22,858 nucleotides of DNA from an uncultured Eubacteriales bacterium (GCA_900540185.1 UQFH01000017.1:1-22858), one strand, 5' to 3'. Shown: positions 1-7,874, numbered from the stretch's first letter. Numbers and translations are program-made. Notes: a model not told the origin generated them from the sequence alone.

Positions 1-121
1 TGCACAATCGACGTCAACGACTCATTTCTCCTGTTCGTCGAAATGTCGTCGGACGTCTTTGTATAAGTCCTACCATCGTGTTTTTGATTTTGTCAAATCA
101 AAAAGCACGGGTTAGGGCTAT
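1..121 (-). mobile_element. E element copy 1 (119-121 bp small mobile unit, inverted relative to copy 2)
   Basis: The reverse complement of this segment matches 11441-11559 over its full length, with roughly seven substitutions and one 2-base gap. Its ends (TGCA at the left, GGGCTAT at the right) coincide with the boundaries of copy 2, which are fixed by the element that copy 2 interrupts. It carries a long A/T-rich hairpin with TTTTTGATTT paired to AAATCAAAAA. No coding potential is apparent. The window starts at the element end, so any extension to the left cannot be judged. Confidence 0.75.
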
Positions 122-325
122 AATATCCCGCCGCCTATTTTTGTGTACTTGGAATATGTATTATTACCAACAATGGTGCGTTTATAAAATATCGAACCAA
201 AAAATACCGAACTTTCGTTGTTATGACAACATACAACCACAGGTGTGTCCGTATATATACATAAATTATTACATTTACATATATATAATTATTTCGTTTA
301 TACAATTGTAAATGTTCATGTACGC
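122..325. repeat. REP 3'-flank remnant plus AT-rich block (D-type)
   Basis: Positions 134-203 match the conserved sequence found downstream of the REP hairpins (TATTTTTGTGTA, then AATATGTATTATTACCAACAA and ATAAAATATCGAACC), but no GTAG-footed hairpin precedes it, so this is a truncated REP unit. Positions 210-325 are an AT-rich block beginning CTTTCGTTGTTATGACAAC, which contains the palindrome GTTGT-TATG-ACAAC. The block recurs at 13309-13425 and 13623-13741. No gene is seen here. Confidence 0.65.
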
Positions 326-329
326 ATCC

Positions 330-422
330 GTAGCGCGACGGTTCTGTGAAGTCCTTCCTGTGCCCAACCGAGCGAAAAAGAAATCTTTGATTTCGTTTTT
401 GAGCACGGGAAGGGTAGCGCCC
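330..422 (+). repeat. REP-like palindrome R1 (long inner-hairpin type)
   Basis: GTAG at 330-333 is followed by CGCGACGG, then a long imperfect hairpin: CCTTCCTGTGC pairs with GCACGGGAAGG, and inside it AAAAAGAAATC pairs with GATTTC-g-TTTTT. The conserved 3' flank CCCATTTTTGTGTA starts at 420. The same unit is found three times as part of the tandem array at 10601-11260. Confidence 0.75.
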
Positions 423-513
423 ATTTTTGTGTACTTGGAATATGTATTATCACCAACAACGCTTCGTTCATAAAAAATCGAACCCAAAATTTATATCACA
501 TTACCACCTAAAC

Positions 514-636
514 ATTTGCGAGGGCTTTTCGATGAGAAACGCTTAGATGAAATATTTTAGGAGTGAGGCGTACTGGTAAGTACGTCGCAACGACTAAAAT
601 ATGAATCAAGTGTTTATCGCGAAAAGAACCGCAAAT
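514..636. mobile_element. C element copy 1 (123-bp full-length hairpin, MITE-like)
   Basis: The element is bounded by ATTTGCG (514-520) and CGCAAAT (630-636) and folds on itself along almost its whole length. Paired segments include CTTTTC with GAAAAG, AAACGCTT with AAGTGTTT, ATATTTTAG with CTAAAATAT, and the tip CGTACT-ggta-AGTACG. Copies at 11327 and 15658 carry different bases that still pair. It has no coding capacity, and no matching transposase was recognised in the window. Confidence 0.75.
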
Positions 637-665
637 AAAAAAACGTACAATTTTTTGTACGTTTT
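637..665 (-). terminator. Rho-independent terminator of the minus-strand YitT operon
   Basis: AAAACGTACAA (640-650) pairs with TTGTACGTTTT (655-665) across a TTTT loop. Read on the minus strand, the hairpin follows the stop codon at 676 by about ten bases and is followed by a run of T. Confidence 0.8.
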
Positions 666-675
666 AAAAATCCTC

Positions 676-1584
676 TTATTCAATATCCGCGCCTCTAAAC
701 CCTCTTCCGCGAATTTCTTCCACATCGCTGATTCCGATAAATGCGTCGCTGTCGATTTTATTTATTATTTCTTTAAGCATTGAAATTTCACTTCTCTCAA
801 CATAGAGGTAAAGCACTTGTCCCTCTTTTTTGCTCCAGCCACCGACCGATTTCAGCGCTGTGACTCCGCGGCTCATTCGAAGGTTTATCGCTTGTCGGAT
901 TTCTTCGCTCTTCGACGAGATGATTGTGACACTTTTTAGATTTCCCTTCGACATTTGAATTTTGTCGAGCACATTGTACGAGATAAACATTGCGATTATC
1001 GTGTATGCGCCTTTGTCGACTCCGAAGAGATAACTTGCAATTGAGATGACGACGGCGTTTAAAAGAAGAAGCGCCGAGCCGATTTGCATATTGTATTTCT
1101 TTTTCATTACCGCCGCAACGATGTCGAAACCGCCTTGACAGCATCCGTTTTTAAAGAGTATACCCATTGCGGTTCCGTTTATGACACCGCCGGCGATTGC
1201 CGAGAGCATCGGGTCTTTAAATGAAATAAAGTTTCCGACTTCTTTAAAGATGATCATCGTTATGGATTGTACGATTGTCGATATGAATGCGTAGGTTAAA
1301 AACTTTTTCGAAAGTGTGCGAAGTCCAAAGAGAAAGAGCGGCAAGTTTAAGAAAAACACCGAGATACCGGCTGCAATTCCCGTGATGTATTGGAGCATGA
1401 CGGAGATACCGCCGATTCCTCCGGAGAGGAATTTGTGCGTGGTGTAAAACGCGTTCACGCCGAACGAGAAAATCAGGTTCCCGATAATAATTGCCGTGAG
1501 TTTTCTTCGCATTTCATATTTCGAGCCGAAATATTTTATAAGCTTTTCGTTTGATTTGTATGTTTTTATATTATCTTTTTGCAC
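676..1584 (-). CDS. YitT family membrane protein (YitT/DUF161 plus DUF2179)
   Basis: A 302-residue integral membrane protein of the YitT family, whose transport or regulatory role is not established. Residues 30-205 carry several hydrophobic membrane segments with the family's glycine-rich patches (SGGIGGIS near 54-61, AGGVINGTAMG near 131-141, NGCCQGGFD near 146-154). Residues about 217-293 form the cytoplasmic DUF2179 domain (RGVTALKSVGGW, then DAFIGISDVEEIRGRGF). I chose the GTG at 1584-1582 because AGAGGA lies seven bases upstream and it starts just after the stop of the preceding gene. A TTG at 1614 in the same frame would overlap that gene and lacks a good ribosome binding site. The gene is probably the second of a two-gene operon and ends at the terminator at 637-665. 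Confidence 0.88.
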   Translation of the reverse strand: MQKDNIKTYKSNEKLIKYFGSKYEMRRKLTAIIIGNLIFSFGVNAFYTTHKFLSGGIGGISVMLQYITGIAAGISVFFLNLPLFLFGLRTLSKKFLTYAFISTIVQSITMIIFKEVGNFISFKDPMLSAIAGGVINGTAMGILFKNGCCQGGFDIVAAVMKKKYNMQIGSALLLLNAVVISIASYLFGVDKGAYTIIAMFISYNVLDKIQMSKGNLKSVTIISSKSEEIRQAINLRMSRGVTALKSVGGWSKKEGQVLYLYVERSEISMLKEIINKIDSDAFIGISDVEEIRGRGFRGADIE

Positions 1585-1594
1585 TTTGCTTCCT

Positions 1595-2026
1595 CTACAA
1601 AATTTCTCCGACAAAAATCACGTGTGAATCTTCGTCTTCTCTAAATTTTTTCGCAATTTCTTCGTCGAGAAAGTCGGCTTTTGCTGAATCGAAAACTGCA
1701 ATTTTTCTCATATAGACGTTTTCGAGAGCGCCTTCTACCATATCTTTTCCATTTTCTGTGACTATTTTAAGTCCGGTCTTTTTTATTTTGTCCTCATCTC
1801 TTCCCGTGACTGCTCCGAAATAGTTCAAAAGTTTTTCGTCGTCAAATTTTGCGGTGAAAAAATATTCGGACTCATTTAAGAACTCGTATGTGTAGCGCGA
1901 TTTTCTTACAAAAACCATCTTCACATTTCTGTTCCAAAGAATTCCGTCCGTGACCCATCCGCAGGTCATTCCGTTAATTTCTCCGGTTCTTTTCTTTGCG
2001 AAAAGAATAAAATCATTATTTTTCAT
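1595..2026 (-). CDS. Small flavin-reductase-like (FMN-binding split-barrel) protein
   Basis: A 143-residue protein resembling the flavin reductase-like/flavoredoxin group, which binds FMN in a split barrel. Recognisable parts are NGMTCGWVTDGILWNRNVK near residues 18-36 (the TxGW-type segment), the FVRKSRYTYEFL strand-helix, an EYFFTAKF strand, and YFGAVTGRDEDKIKKTGL near 69-86, typical of the loop that covers the flavin. It is near the short end of the family. The ATG at 2026-2024 was preferred to the one at 2047 because GGAGG lies about nine bases before it; the upstream ATG overlaps the ribosome binding site region. The substrate is unknown. It is transcribed with the YitT gene, with no obvious functional link. 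Confidence 0.78.
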   Translation of the reverse strand: MKNNDFILFAKKRTGEINGMTCGWVTDGILWNRNVKMVFVRKSRYTYEFLNESEYFFTAKFDDEKLLNYFGAVTGRDEDKIKKTGLKIVTENGKDMVEGALENVYMRKIAVFDSAKADFLDEEIAKKFREDEDSHVIFVGEIL

Positions 2027-2061
2027 ATTATAACTCCTCCAAACCATATTGTAGTATATAA

Positions 2062-2090
2062 ATTATAGCATAGTTTATTTGATTTGTCAC
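2062..2090 (-). promoter_or_regulatory. Sigma-A-type promoter for the flavin reductase-yitT operon
   Basis: On the minus strand GTGACA (2090-2085), a 17-base spacer and TATAAT (2067-2062) precede the gene starting at 2026. It abuts the -35 box of the plus-strand promoter. Confidence 0.75.
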
Positions 2091-2119
2091 TTGAAGAAGC
2101 CCATGCGTTGTGATAAAAT
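2091..2119 (+). promoter_or_regulatory. Sigma-A-type promoter for the ung operon
   Basis: TTGAAG (2091-2096), a 17-base spacer and TAAAAT (2114-2119) place the predicted transcription start at about 2126, which is the A of the ung ATG. Confidence 0.65.
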
Positions 2120-2125
2120 ATATGT

Positions 2126-2779
2126 ATGAATATATTTAAGAACGATTGGCATGAAACACTTTTGCCTATTATAGAAACAGAATATTTTACGGAACTTTTG
2201 AAGAAACTCGAGACGGAATACAGAACACACAGATGTTATCCGCCGTCGGACGAGGTTTTTCGTGCGTTTTATTTGACTCCGTTCAAAGATGTCAAGCTTG
2301 TGTTTTTAGGGCAGGACCCATATCACACGCCTGGCATGGCAAACGGGCTCAGTTTTTCTGTAAACGAGGGTATGAGAGTGCCGCCGAGTCTTATGAATAT
2401 TTTTAAGGAGATGGACGACGAGTTCGGACATCATCCGGCAACGACAGATTTCTCAAAAGTTGCGCGAAGCGGCGTGCTTTTTTTGAACACGGCTCTTTCC
2501 GTGCGAGAAGGGGTGCCTATGAGTCACGATTTTTTGAATTGGAATCGATTTACGGATTTTGTCATTGAAAAGCTTGGCGAAAGAGACGACGTTGTGTTTC
2601 TGCTTTTGGGAAGAAAGGCGATGGACAAAGCTCCTCTCATAAAGCACAAGGAAAACATCGTCAGCGCGGCGCATCCGTCGCCGTTTTCGGCATACAAGGG
2701 ATTTTTCGGAAGCAATGTTTTTATAAATGTGAACGACAGACTTCAAAAAATCGGCAGAACGCCTGTCGATTGGTCCTAA
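2126..2779 (+). CDS. ung: Uracil-DNA glycosylase, family 1
   Basis: This enzyme removes uracil from DNA as the first step of base excision repair. The 217-residue protein has the normal length for the family. It carries the water-activating motif GQDPYH at residues 62-67, the uracil-recognition strand with VLFLNTALSV near 117-126, and the DNA-intercalation motif HPSPFS at 183-188 followed by AYKGFFGS. All catalytic residues expected for family 1 are visible (Asp64, His183). It is the first gene of an eight-gene plus-strand operon. No Shine-Dalgarno sequence is seen before the ATG, and the predicted transcription start coincides with the start codon, so the message may be leaderless. An ATG at 2122 is out of frame. 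Confidence 0.97.
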   Translation: MNIFKNDWHETLLPIIETEYFTELLKKLETEYRTHRCYPPSDEVFRAFYLTPFKDVKLVFLGQDPYHTPGMANGLSFSVNEGMRVPPSLMNIFKEMDDEFGHHPATTDFSKVARSGVLFLNTALSVREGVPMSHDFLNWNRFTDFVIEKLGERDDVVFLLLGRKAMDKAPLIKHKENIVSAAHPSPFSAYKGFFGSNVFINVNDRLQKIGRTPVDWS

Positions 2780-2799
2780 GCATTTGGAGGTGAAGAATT

Positions 2800-3540
2800 T
2801 TGGAATTTGAAATAAAGATAAACGGCAATCCTCTTACGGAGCTTACGCCGATTCAAAGGGCGAAGACCGCCATTATTTATTATCACGGCTTCAGCTCTTC
2901 AAAGGAAAAGAGCCTTTTTAGAGCAAGGATTCTTTCTTCGCTCGGTTATTATGTGCTTTTGCCGGATGCCTCGGGACACGGCTTAAGAGCCGATGAATGC
3001 AATCCGGATTTTGAAAAGCCGGACAAAACTTTTTGGGATATACTCGTGAAAACGATTACCGAAAGTCCGGATTTAATAAATTATCTTTGCGAGAAAAAGG
3101 GTTTTTCGCCGAATGACATTGTTTTTTGCGGACACTCAATGGGTGCGATGGCTGCAGCCGGCGCATTTGTGAAGATTCCTTTCGGAAAGCTCGTAATGTT
3201 TAACGGAACGCTCGACTTTGAAGCCTTGAGCGAATATTTCAACAAAATCTTTTTTAACGACGACGAAAGTCTAAAGAAAATTAAAGAAACAATAAGATAC
3301 TACAGTCCGAGCGAACATCTCTCGAAACTCGAGAACAGAGACATCCTGATGATTGACGGCGACAAGGATATAATCGTGCCGGCGAGATTCAATGAAAAGG
3401 TCTACAATTCTCTCGTGCCTTTCTACAGAGACAAGTCTCGACTGAACCATACAATTTTGCCGCGCACAACGCATGAGATGACCGTGAAGTCGATGGAGCT
3501 CATGGATGCGTGGTTAAAAGATAGGGAGGGAAACGAATAA
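2800..3540 (+). CDS. Alpha/beta hydrolase (serine esterase/peptidase-like)
   Basis: A 246-residue cytoplasmic alpha/beta hydrolase with no signal peptide. The oxyanion-hole strand YYHGFSSS lies at about 27-34 and the nucleophile elbow GHSMG at 111-115 (Ser113). The acid is likely Asp188 or Asp190 in MIDGDKD, and the histidine is His225 in RTTHEMT. A short lid lies between about residues 138 and 170. Start choice: TTG at 2800, because GGAGGTG at 2786-2792 sits seven bases upstream and no ATG lies nearby. The gene follows ung by 20 bases and ends directly before the next ATG, so it is cotranscribed. The substrate cannot be inferred; carboxylesterase or S33-type peptidase are both possible. Confidence 0.85.
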   Translation: MEFEIKINGNPLTELTPIQRAKTAIIYYHGFSSSKEKSLFRARILSSLGYYVLLPDASGHGLRADECNPDFEKPDKTFWDILVKTITESPDLINYLCEKKGFSPNDIVFCGHSMGAMAAAGAFVKIPFGKLVMFNGTLDFEALSEYFNKIFFNDDESLKKIKETIRYYSPSEHLSKLENRDILMIDGDKDIIVPARFNEKVYNSLVPFYRDKSRLNHTILPRTTHEMTVKSMELMDAWLKDREGNE

Positions 3541-4428
3541 ATGAGCAACAAGTTTGCGAGAAAACTTGCAAAATATTTGGCTGTGATTCTCGCGGTCGCA
3601 ATGATTGCCGGAGTTTTCTTTATGTTTATGCCGTCGCTTCTTGCGGAGGGCGAAACCGAAGAAACGACGAAAATGAATGAGCGGGATGACGAGGAAATCG
3701 AAATAAAAGAGATTGCAAACAAATATATCTACCAAATTGAGGAACTCATCAGAAAATACAAGGACAGACCGGGCTACTACAAGGCTGTGAAGACTCTCAG
3801 AGACTATATTATGAATATAGATTTGAACAATCTGAAAATCGACGAGCTCAAAAGCCTTATCGACAATTTTGGTATTGACAAGTCCGAAATGAAAAAGAAT
3901 CCGGTCTTTATCGGGGACAGCTCCGAAATGTTTAGACCTGCGGACAATTTAAACCGCGCCGAGTTTGCAACAATTGTTTTGAGACTTATGAAAGTTGATT
4001 TCGACAAGAGCGAAGTTTGGTACGACGCGGTGATGAAAAAGGCAAAGGAAGTCGGCTTTATGAAGGGCGACGAATTCGGAAATATGAGACCGAAAGACAA
4101 CATCACTCTCGGGGAAGCTATTGCGGTTCTCGTTCGATTTAAAAATTTCACAGAGGCTCCGGGCAACGTTGTCGGAGTGCCGGAAAAGCATTGGAGTCGC
4201 GGATATATGCAAAGGGCATACATCGACGGTTGGCTGAAGCGAATCGAAAATGTTAAAGATCCCGACAGAGCAATCAGACGTGACGAGGTTGCGGCGCTCA
4301 TGACAAAGGTCAGAGGGCTCAAAATCGACAAGGACGACATAGACAAAAATATAGCGATTTACAAGACATACAAAGATGTGGGGAAGAAAAATCCTTACTA
4401 CTATGATATTATTGAGAATTCGAATTAA
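3541..4428 (+). CDS. S-layer homology (SLH) domain protein, secreted
   Basis: A 295-residue secreted protein. A signal peptide or membrane anchor covers residues 5-34 (hydrophobic stretch, then LLAEGE). An acidic linker (40-57) and a helical segment (58-115) precede three degenerate SLH repeats: about 128-180 (FRPADNLNRAEFATIVLRLM), 181-235 (MRPKDNITLGEAIAVLVRF, then HWSRGYMQRAYIDGW) and 240-295 (IRRDEVAALMTKV, then TYKDVGKKNPYYYDII). SLH triplets bind pyruvylated secondary cell wall polymers, so it is probably attached to the wall. The stop codon overlaps the tmk start by one base, so a wall protein is translated within a DNA metabolism operon. AGGGAGGG lies upstream of its ATG. Confidence 0.88.
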   Translation: MSNKFARKLAKYLAVILAVAMIAGVFFMFMPSLLAEGETEETTKMNERDDEEIEIKEIANKYIYQIEELIRKYKDRPGYYKAVKTLRDYIMNIDLNNLKIDELKSLIDNFGIDKSEMKKNPVFIGDSSEMFRPADNLNRAEFATIVLRLMKVDFDKSEVWYDAVMKKAKEVGFMKGDEFGNMRPKDNITLGEAIAVLVRFKNFTEAPGNVVGVPEKHWSRGYMQRAYIDGWLKRIENVKDPDRAIRRDEVAALMTKVRGLKIDKDDIDKNIAIYKTYKDVGKKNPYYYDIIENSN

Positions 4429-5042
4429 TGGGTAAATTTATAGTAATAGAAGGACCGGACGGCACGGGCAAGTCAACCGTCATCAACGGTCTAAAGGAAA
4501 CTTTGCCGAAGGAGCTGAAGGTAAAATATTTCAGAGAACCCGGCGGAAGCTATTTTGGAGAAAAAATAAGAAAAATTTTGCTTGACAACGACACGGTAAT
4601 CGAGCCGGAAACGGAAGCGCTGCTTTTTGCGGCGATGAGATGCGAAAACTACTCGATGTTAAAAAAAGATTTGCCGAAATATGACCTTATCATTGCGGAC
4701 AGATTTCTTCCGTCAAGCATTGCATACCAAGGCGGCGGACTTGCACTCGGTATGGAGAGAGTTGAGGATTTAAACGACTTTTGTCTTCACGGGTACAGAC
4801 CCGATTTGACGATCTATCTTATGCTCGATTTCAGAGAGGGGCTAAAGCGAATCGAAAGCGAAAGGGGCTTTGACAGGCTCGAGATGAGAAATGAGAGTTT
4901 CCATCGCGCCGTTTTCAGAGGCTATGAAAAACTTTCGAAAGCGAATAACTCTAAAGTTGTAAGCGCAGATATGACAAAAGAAAAAGTGCTCGAAGAAGTG
5001 AGACAATATATTTTGGACCTAATAAAGGAGGAAGAAGCATGA
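4428..5042 (+). CDS. tmk: Thymidylate kinase
   Basis: This kinase phosphorylates dTMP to dTDP with ATP, an essential step of dTTP supply. The 204-residue protein has the P-loop GPDGTGKST at residues 9-17, the dTMP-binding FREPGGS near 35-41, the DR pair at 91-92 followed by PSSIAYQGGG, and an arginine-bearing lid (ESERGFDR near 143-150), as in bacterial type II enzymes that lack arginine in the P-loop. It overlaps the preceding stop by one base and the next gene by four (ATGA), showing translational coupling. The order tmk-pstA-holB is common in Firmicutes. Confidence 0.97.
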   Translation: MGKFIVIEGPDGTGKSTVINGLKETLPKELKVKYFREPGGSYFGEKIRKILLDNDTVIEPETEALLFAAMRCENYSMLKKDLPKYDLIIADRFLPSSIAYQGGGLALGMERVEDLNDFCLHGYRPDLTIYLMLDFREGLKRIESERGFDRLEMRNESFHRAVFRGYEKLSKANNSKVVSADMTKEKVLEEVRQYILDLIKEEEA

Positions 5043-5365
5043 AATTATTAGTTGCCATTGTTCAAGACGCCGACGTAAATCCGTTGGTAGATGAACTTAC
5101 TGAAAAGAAATTCAGATTGACACGTCTTTCAACCACAGGCGGTTTTCTTAAAGCCGGAAACACAACTCTTTTAATCGGAGTTGAAGACAACGAAAAAGAC
5201 GAAGTTCTTTCAATCATCGAAAAAAATTGCAAACAAAGAGAAATCACAACATCACTTTTGACAGTGACAATGCCGGGAGATGCATTCATCCCATATCCTT
5301 TGGAAGTAAAAGTGGGCGGCGCTACTGTTTTTGTAGTTGATGTCGAACAATTTGTAAGAATTTAA
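5039..5365 (+). CDS. pstA: PII-like cyclic-di-AMP receptor (PstA/DarA, DUF970)
   Basis: A 108-residue PII-like protein. In Bacillus, Staphylococcus and Listeria the family forms trimers that bind c-di-AMP; the downstream target is not settled. The features seen are the MKLLVAIVQDAD first strand, the conserved ligand-loop segment LSTTGGFLKAGNTTLLIG at about residues 31-48, and a C-terminal strand with GGATVFVVDVEQF. Length matches the family. It lies between tmk and holB, the normal place for this gene in Firmicutes, and overlaps tmk by four bases and holB by one. The symbol darA is used in Bacillus. Confidence 0.93.
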   Translation: MKLLVAIVQDADVNPLVDELTEKKFRLTRLSTTGGFLKAGNTTLLIGVEDNEKDEVLSIIEKNCKQREITTSLLTVTMPGDAFIPYPLEVKVGGATVFVVDVEQFVRI

Positions 5366-6219
5366 TGGTGATTGTCGGTCATAAAAGAGAAAGGGAGGAG
5401 CTGTCGGGGCTTCTGTCTCGGGACGGTCTCTCCCTCTCGTTCAGCGGAAAAGAGGGCACAGGAAAAAAACTTGTTGCTCTTTCTTTTTTGAGAACTCTTT
5501 TGAATGTTTCGGAAACAGAAGACATCCGAAAACATCCGGACCTCTTTCTCATTGAAAAAGAGGACGAGATGATAAAAGCGGACGACATTCGCGCTCTTAT
5601 AAATTTTTCGAGCATAAAGAGCTATTTGGGCGGAAAAAAAGCGGTCTTAATCGACAACGCCGAAAATATGAACAAAAACGCACAAAATGCGCTCTTAAAA
5701 ATTCTCGAAGAACCGCCGAAGGGCGAGTTTATAATTTTAATTACAAAGGATTTCGAGGAGCTTCTCCCGACTATAAGAAGTCGTGTCACAAATATACGAT
5801 TTCGGGATTTGAACGACGGAGAAATGCGAGAGATTTTTCCGAATATTACAGAGGAGATTCTTGCGGTTGCGGACGGGAGCGCGAAAAAAGCGGACGCATT
5901 TATCCACGCCGACACAAAAGCGATGAATGCATTTGCGAAGAACGCCATCTTGGGAGGCGGCGATGCATTTCTCGAGGGAAAAGAGCTCACCTATGTGAAT
6001 TTGATTATTTATACGGAATATACACAAAAAACAATTGCCGACATGATTTTTGAGAAAAACGGTGGAGAGCCGAGGCTCAGACTTTCAAAATATTTGAATG
6101 AGCACTACGATTTTAGGGCGGACTATTTGATTGAGAAATCGAGAAAACTCGACAAAACCGCAAAACTCTATGCCGGAAATTACAACAAAAAACTGCTTCT
6201 GACGAATCTGTTATTTTAG
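5365..6219 (+). CDS. holB: DNA polymerase III subunit delta' (clamp loader)
   Basis: A clamp-loader AAA+ subunit of 284 residues that acts with delta and tau/gamma to load the sliding clamp. The P-loop-like GKEGTGKK lies at 28-35, a Walker B-like strand with KAVLIDNAENM near 91-101, NAQNALLKILEEPP near 106-119 (sensor 1 region upstream of the arginine finger) and TIRSRV near 135-140 in place of the SRC motif. The four-cysteine zinc module of many delta'/gamma subunits is absent, and the C-terminal part is short and poorly conserved. It begins one base inside pstA and runs 32 bases ahead of ricT. Confidence 0.9.
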   Translation: MVIVGHKREREELSGLLSRDGLSLSFSGKEGTGKKLVALSFLRTLLNVSETEDIRKHPDLFLIEKEDEMIKADDIRALINFSSIKSYLGGKKAVLIDNAENMNKNAQNALLKILEEPPKGEFIILITKDFEELLPTIRSRVTNIRFRDLNDGEMREIFPNITEEILAVADGSAKKADAFIHADTKAMNAFAKNAILGGGDAFLEGKELTYVNLIIYTEYTQKTIADMIFEKNGGEPRLRLSKYLNEHYDFRADYLIEKSRKLDKTAKLYAGNYNKKLLLTNLLF

Positions 6220-6251
6220 AAGCAAATATAAATTGAAGGAGGTGAATTTGA

Positions 6252-7523
6252 ATGAAAGTAGTTGGAATAAGATTTAGACAAGCCGGAAAGATTTACACTT
6301 TTGACAGCTGTGACTATGATATAAAGCCGGGGGACGCCGTCATCGTCGAGACGATTCGCGGAAAAGAAATGGGCTTTTGCGCGAAGACGACGACGGAAGT
6401 GCCGGACGGGGAGGAAACTTTTAATTTAAAACCCGTCATTCGCGTTGCGACCGAAGAGGACAAGGAAAGATACAGAGAAAATATTATAAAGGCGACCGAA
6501 GCGTTCAAAGAGTGCAAAGAGCTTATAAAAAAGCACGATTTGCCGATGAAACTCACGGACTGCAACTATACATTTGACAACCACAAGCTGCTCTTCTATT
6601 TTACCGCCGACGACAGAGTTGACTTCAGAGAGCTTGTAAAGGACCTCGCCTATCTCTATAAAACGAGAATCGAACTTCGCCAAATCGGAGTTCGAGACGA
6701 AGCGAAAATCTTGGGCGGCATCGGGCAATGCGGACGTGAACTCTGCTGCAAAAGCTGGATGTCAAACTTCAACAATGTTACGATAAAAATGGCGAAAGAC
6801 CAAAACATTGCGCTCACTCCGTCGAGAATCAGCGGAATGTGCGGAAGACTTCTTTGCTGCTTAAACTATGAGCAGGAGTTTTATCAGGAAAAAATTTCCG
6901 AAATGCCGAAGATTCGCTCGAGAGTTATGACGCCGAAAGGACCGGGAACGGTCATTTATGTGAACGTCTTGACGGAAGAGATCACAGTTTCTCTTGAAAG
7001 CGACGACGGAAGCTATTCGCAACAGGTTTTCAAACTTTCGGATGAAATCTATGAGGAAAAAGCGTCCGACAAAAAAAGCGGCTGCAACTGTCCGAATAAA
7101 AAGGTAAACGAAATCGACATCGACGAAGAACTCAAAAATGAAGAGGAAGAGTTCGGAGAAATCGTTGTCGAAGAAGATTTCACGGAAAGCCTTGAAGATG
7201 AGGAAGCGGGAGACAAGAAGGACAACAAAAAGTTCGATAAGAATAAAAAGTTTGATAAAAATAAAAAGTACGACAAAAATAATCGAAACGATAAAAAACC
7301 GAGGGACAAAAAGCCGTACAAAAAGAAACCGTTTAAACAAAATGAGGACGGCAAAAAAGGCGCTCCTAGGGATAAAAATAAAAACTTTGAAAACAAAAGA
7401 GGTTCATTTAAAAAGGACAATCGCCGCGGTCAAGGCGAGGACAGAAGAAGCAAGCGCCTGATTGACCGTGAAAAAAGAGCAAAGGAACAAAGAATTCAAA
7501 ATGAGGGTGACGATTCACTCTAG
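6252..7523 (+). CDS. ricT: PSP1 domain protein RicT/YaaT with long charged tail
   Basis: The PSP1 domain occupies residues 1 to about 265. Cysteines lie at 160, 165, 166, 197, 202 and 203 (GQCGRELCC and GMCGRLLCC). In Bacillus RicT (YaaT) works with RicA and RicF as a Y-complex that carries iron-sulfur clusters and steers RNase Y; it also affects sporulation and competence. No RicA or RicF gene lies in the window. After residue 270 the chain becomes low-complexity: a CNCPN motif near 278, an acidic stretch (285-325), then a lysine-rich disordered tail with tandem FDKNKK units near 328-340, ending with RRSKRLIDREKRA. The tail is much longer than in Bacillus and could bind RNA. The start is supported by GGAGGTG at 6238-6244. 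Confidence 0.92.
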   Translation: MKVVGIRFRQAGKIYTFDSCDYDIKPGDAVIVETIRGKEMGFCAKTTTEVPDGEETFNLKPVIRVATEEDKERYRENIIKATEAFKECKELIKKHDLPMKLTDCNYTFDNHKLLFYFTADDRVDFRELVKDLAYLYKTRIELRQIGVRDEAKILGGIGQCGRELCCKSWMSNFNNVTIKMAKDQNIALTPSRISGMCGRLLCCLNYEQEFYQEKISEMPKIRSRVMTPKGPGTVIYVNVLTEEITVSLESDDGSYSQQVFKLSDEIYEEKASDKKSGCNCPNKKVNEIDIDEELKNEEEEFGEIVVEEDFTESLEDEEAGDKKDNKKFDKNKKFDKNKKYDKNNRNDKKPRDKKPYKKKPFKQNEDGKKGAPRDKNKNFENKRGSFKKDNRRGQGEDRRSKRLIDREKRAKEQRIQNEGDDSL

Positions 7524-7540
7524 TTTAGAAAGGGGTAAAA

Positions 7541-7870
7541 ATGGACAGAGTAAAAAATATTGAAAAAATGGAAAAAATCATGAACGACCACGAAGCGCTT
7601 CTCGAAGAAGTGAACGAAGTTTTGGACAAACTTGAAGCACACCAAAAGGACTATGCGAAATTCAGCGCATACTACAGTTCCGAAGAGTGGTTTGATGATT
7701 TTGAAGCGTTGAACAATGGCGAACTTCCGGAAGACTTGGAAGCCGGCATCCTTTCCGAAGACGGTGCATATGATGTAATCGGCGGACAATTTCAAACGGC
7801 GGTTCGTTTAGTCGAACTTGCAAATATGATGCTTCAAGAACACACAAATCCGGGTGGCGACGAAGAATAA
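7541..7870 (+). CDS. DUF4298 domain protein
   Basis: A 109-residue acidic, mostly helical protein recognised as DUF4298 from SAYYSSEEWFDDFEA near residues 47-61, LPEDLEAGILSEDGAYD near 66-82 and the helix after it. Its function is unknown. An N-terminal coiled coil is likely (residues 5-40, IEKMEKIMNDHEALLEEV). It starts 17 bases after ricT with an AAGGGG ribosome binding site and ends the operon. There is no signal peptide and no membrane segment. Confidence 0.85.
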   Translation: MDRVKNIEKMEKIMNDHEALLEEVNEVLDKLEAHQKDYAKFSAYYSSEEWFDDFEALNNGELPEDLEAGILSEDGAYDVIGGQFQTAVRLVELANMMLQEHTNPGGDEE

Positions 7871-7874
7871 GCGG

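Noticed and set aside
78..783. Small plus- and minus-strand frames at the left edge
   Set aside because: They overlap the E, REP and C repeats or run antisense into the YitT gene; composition is that of repeats.
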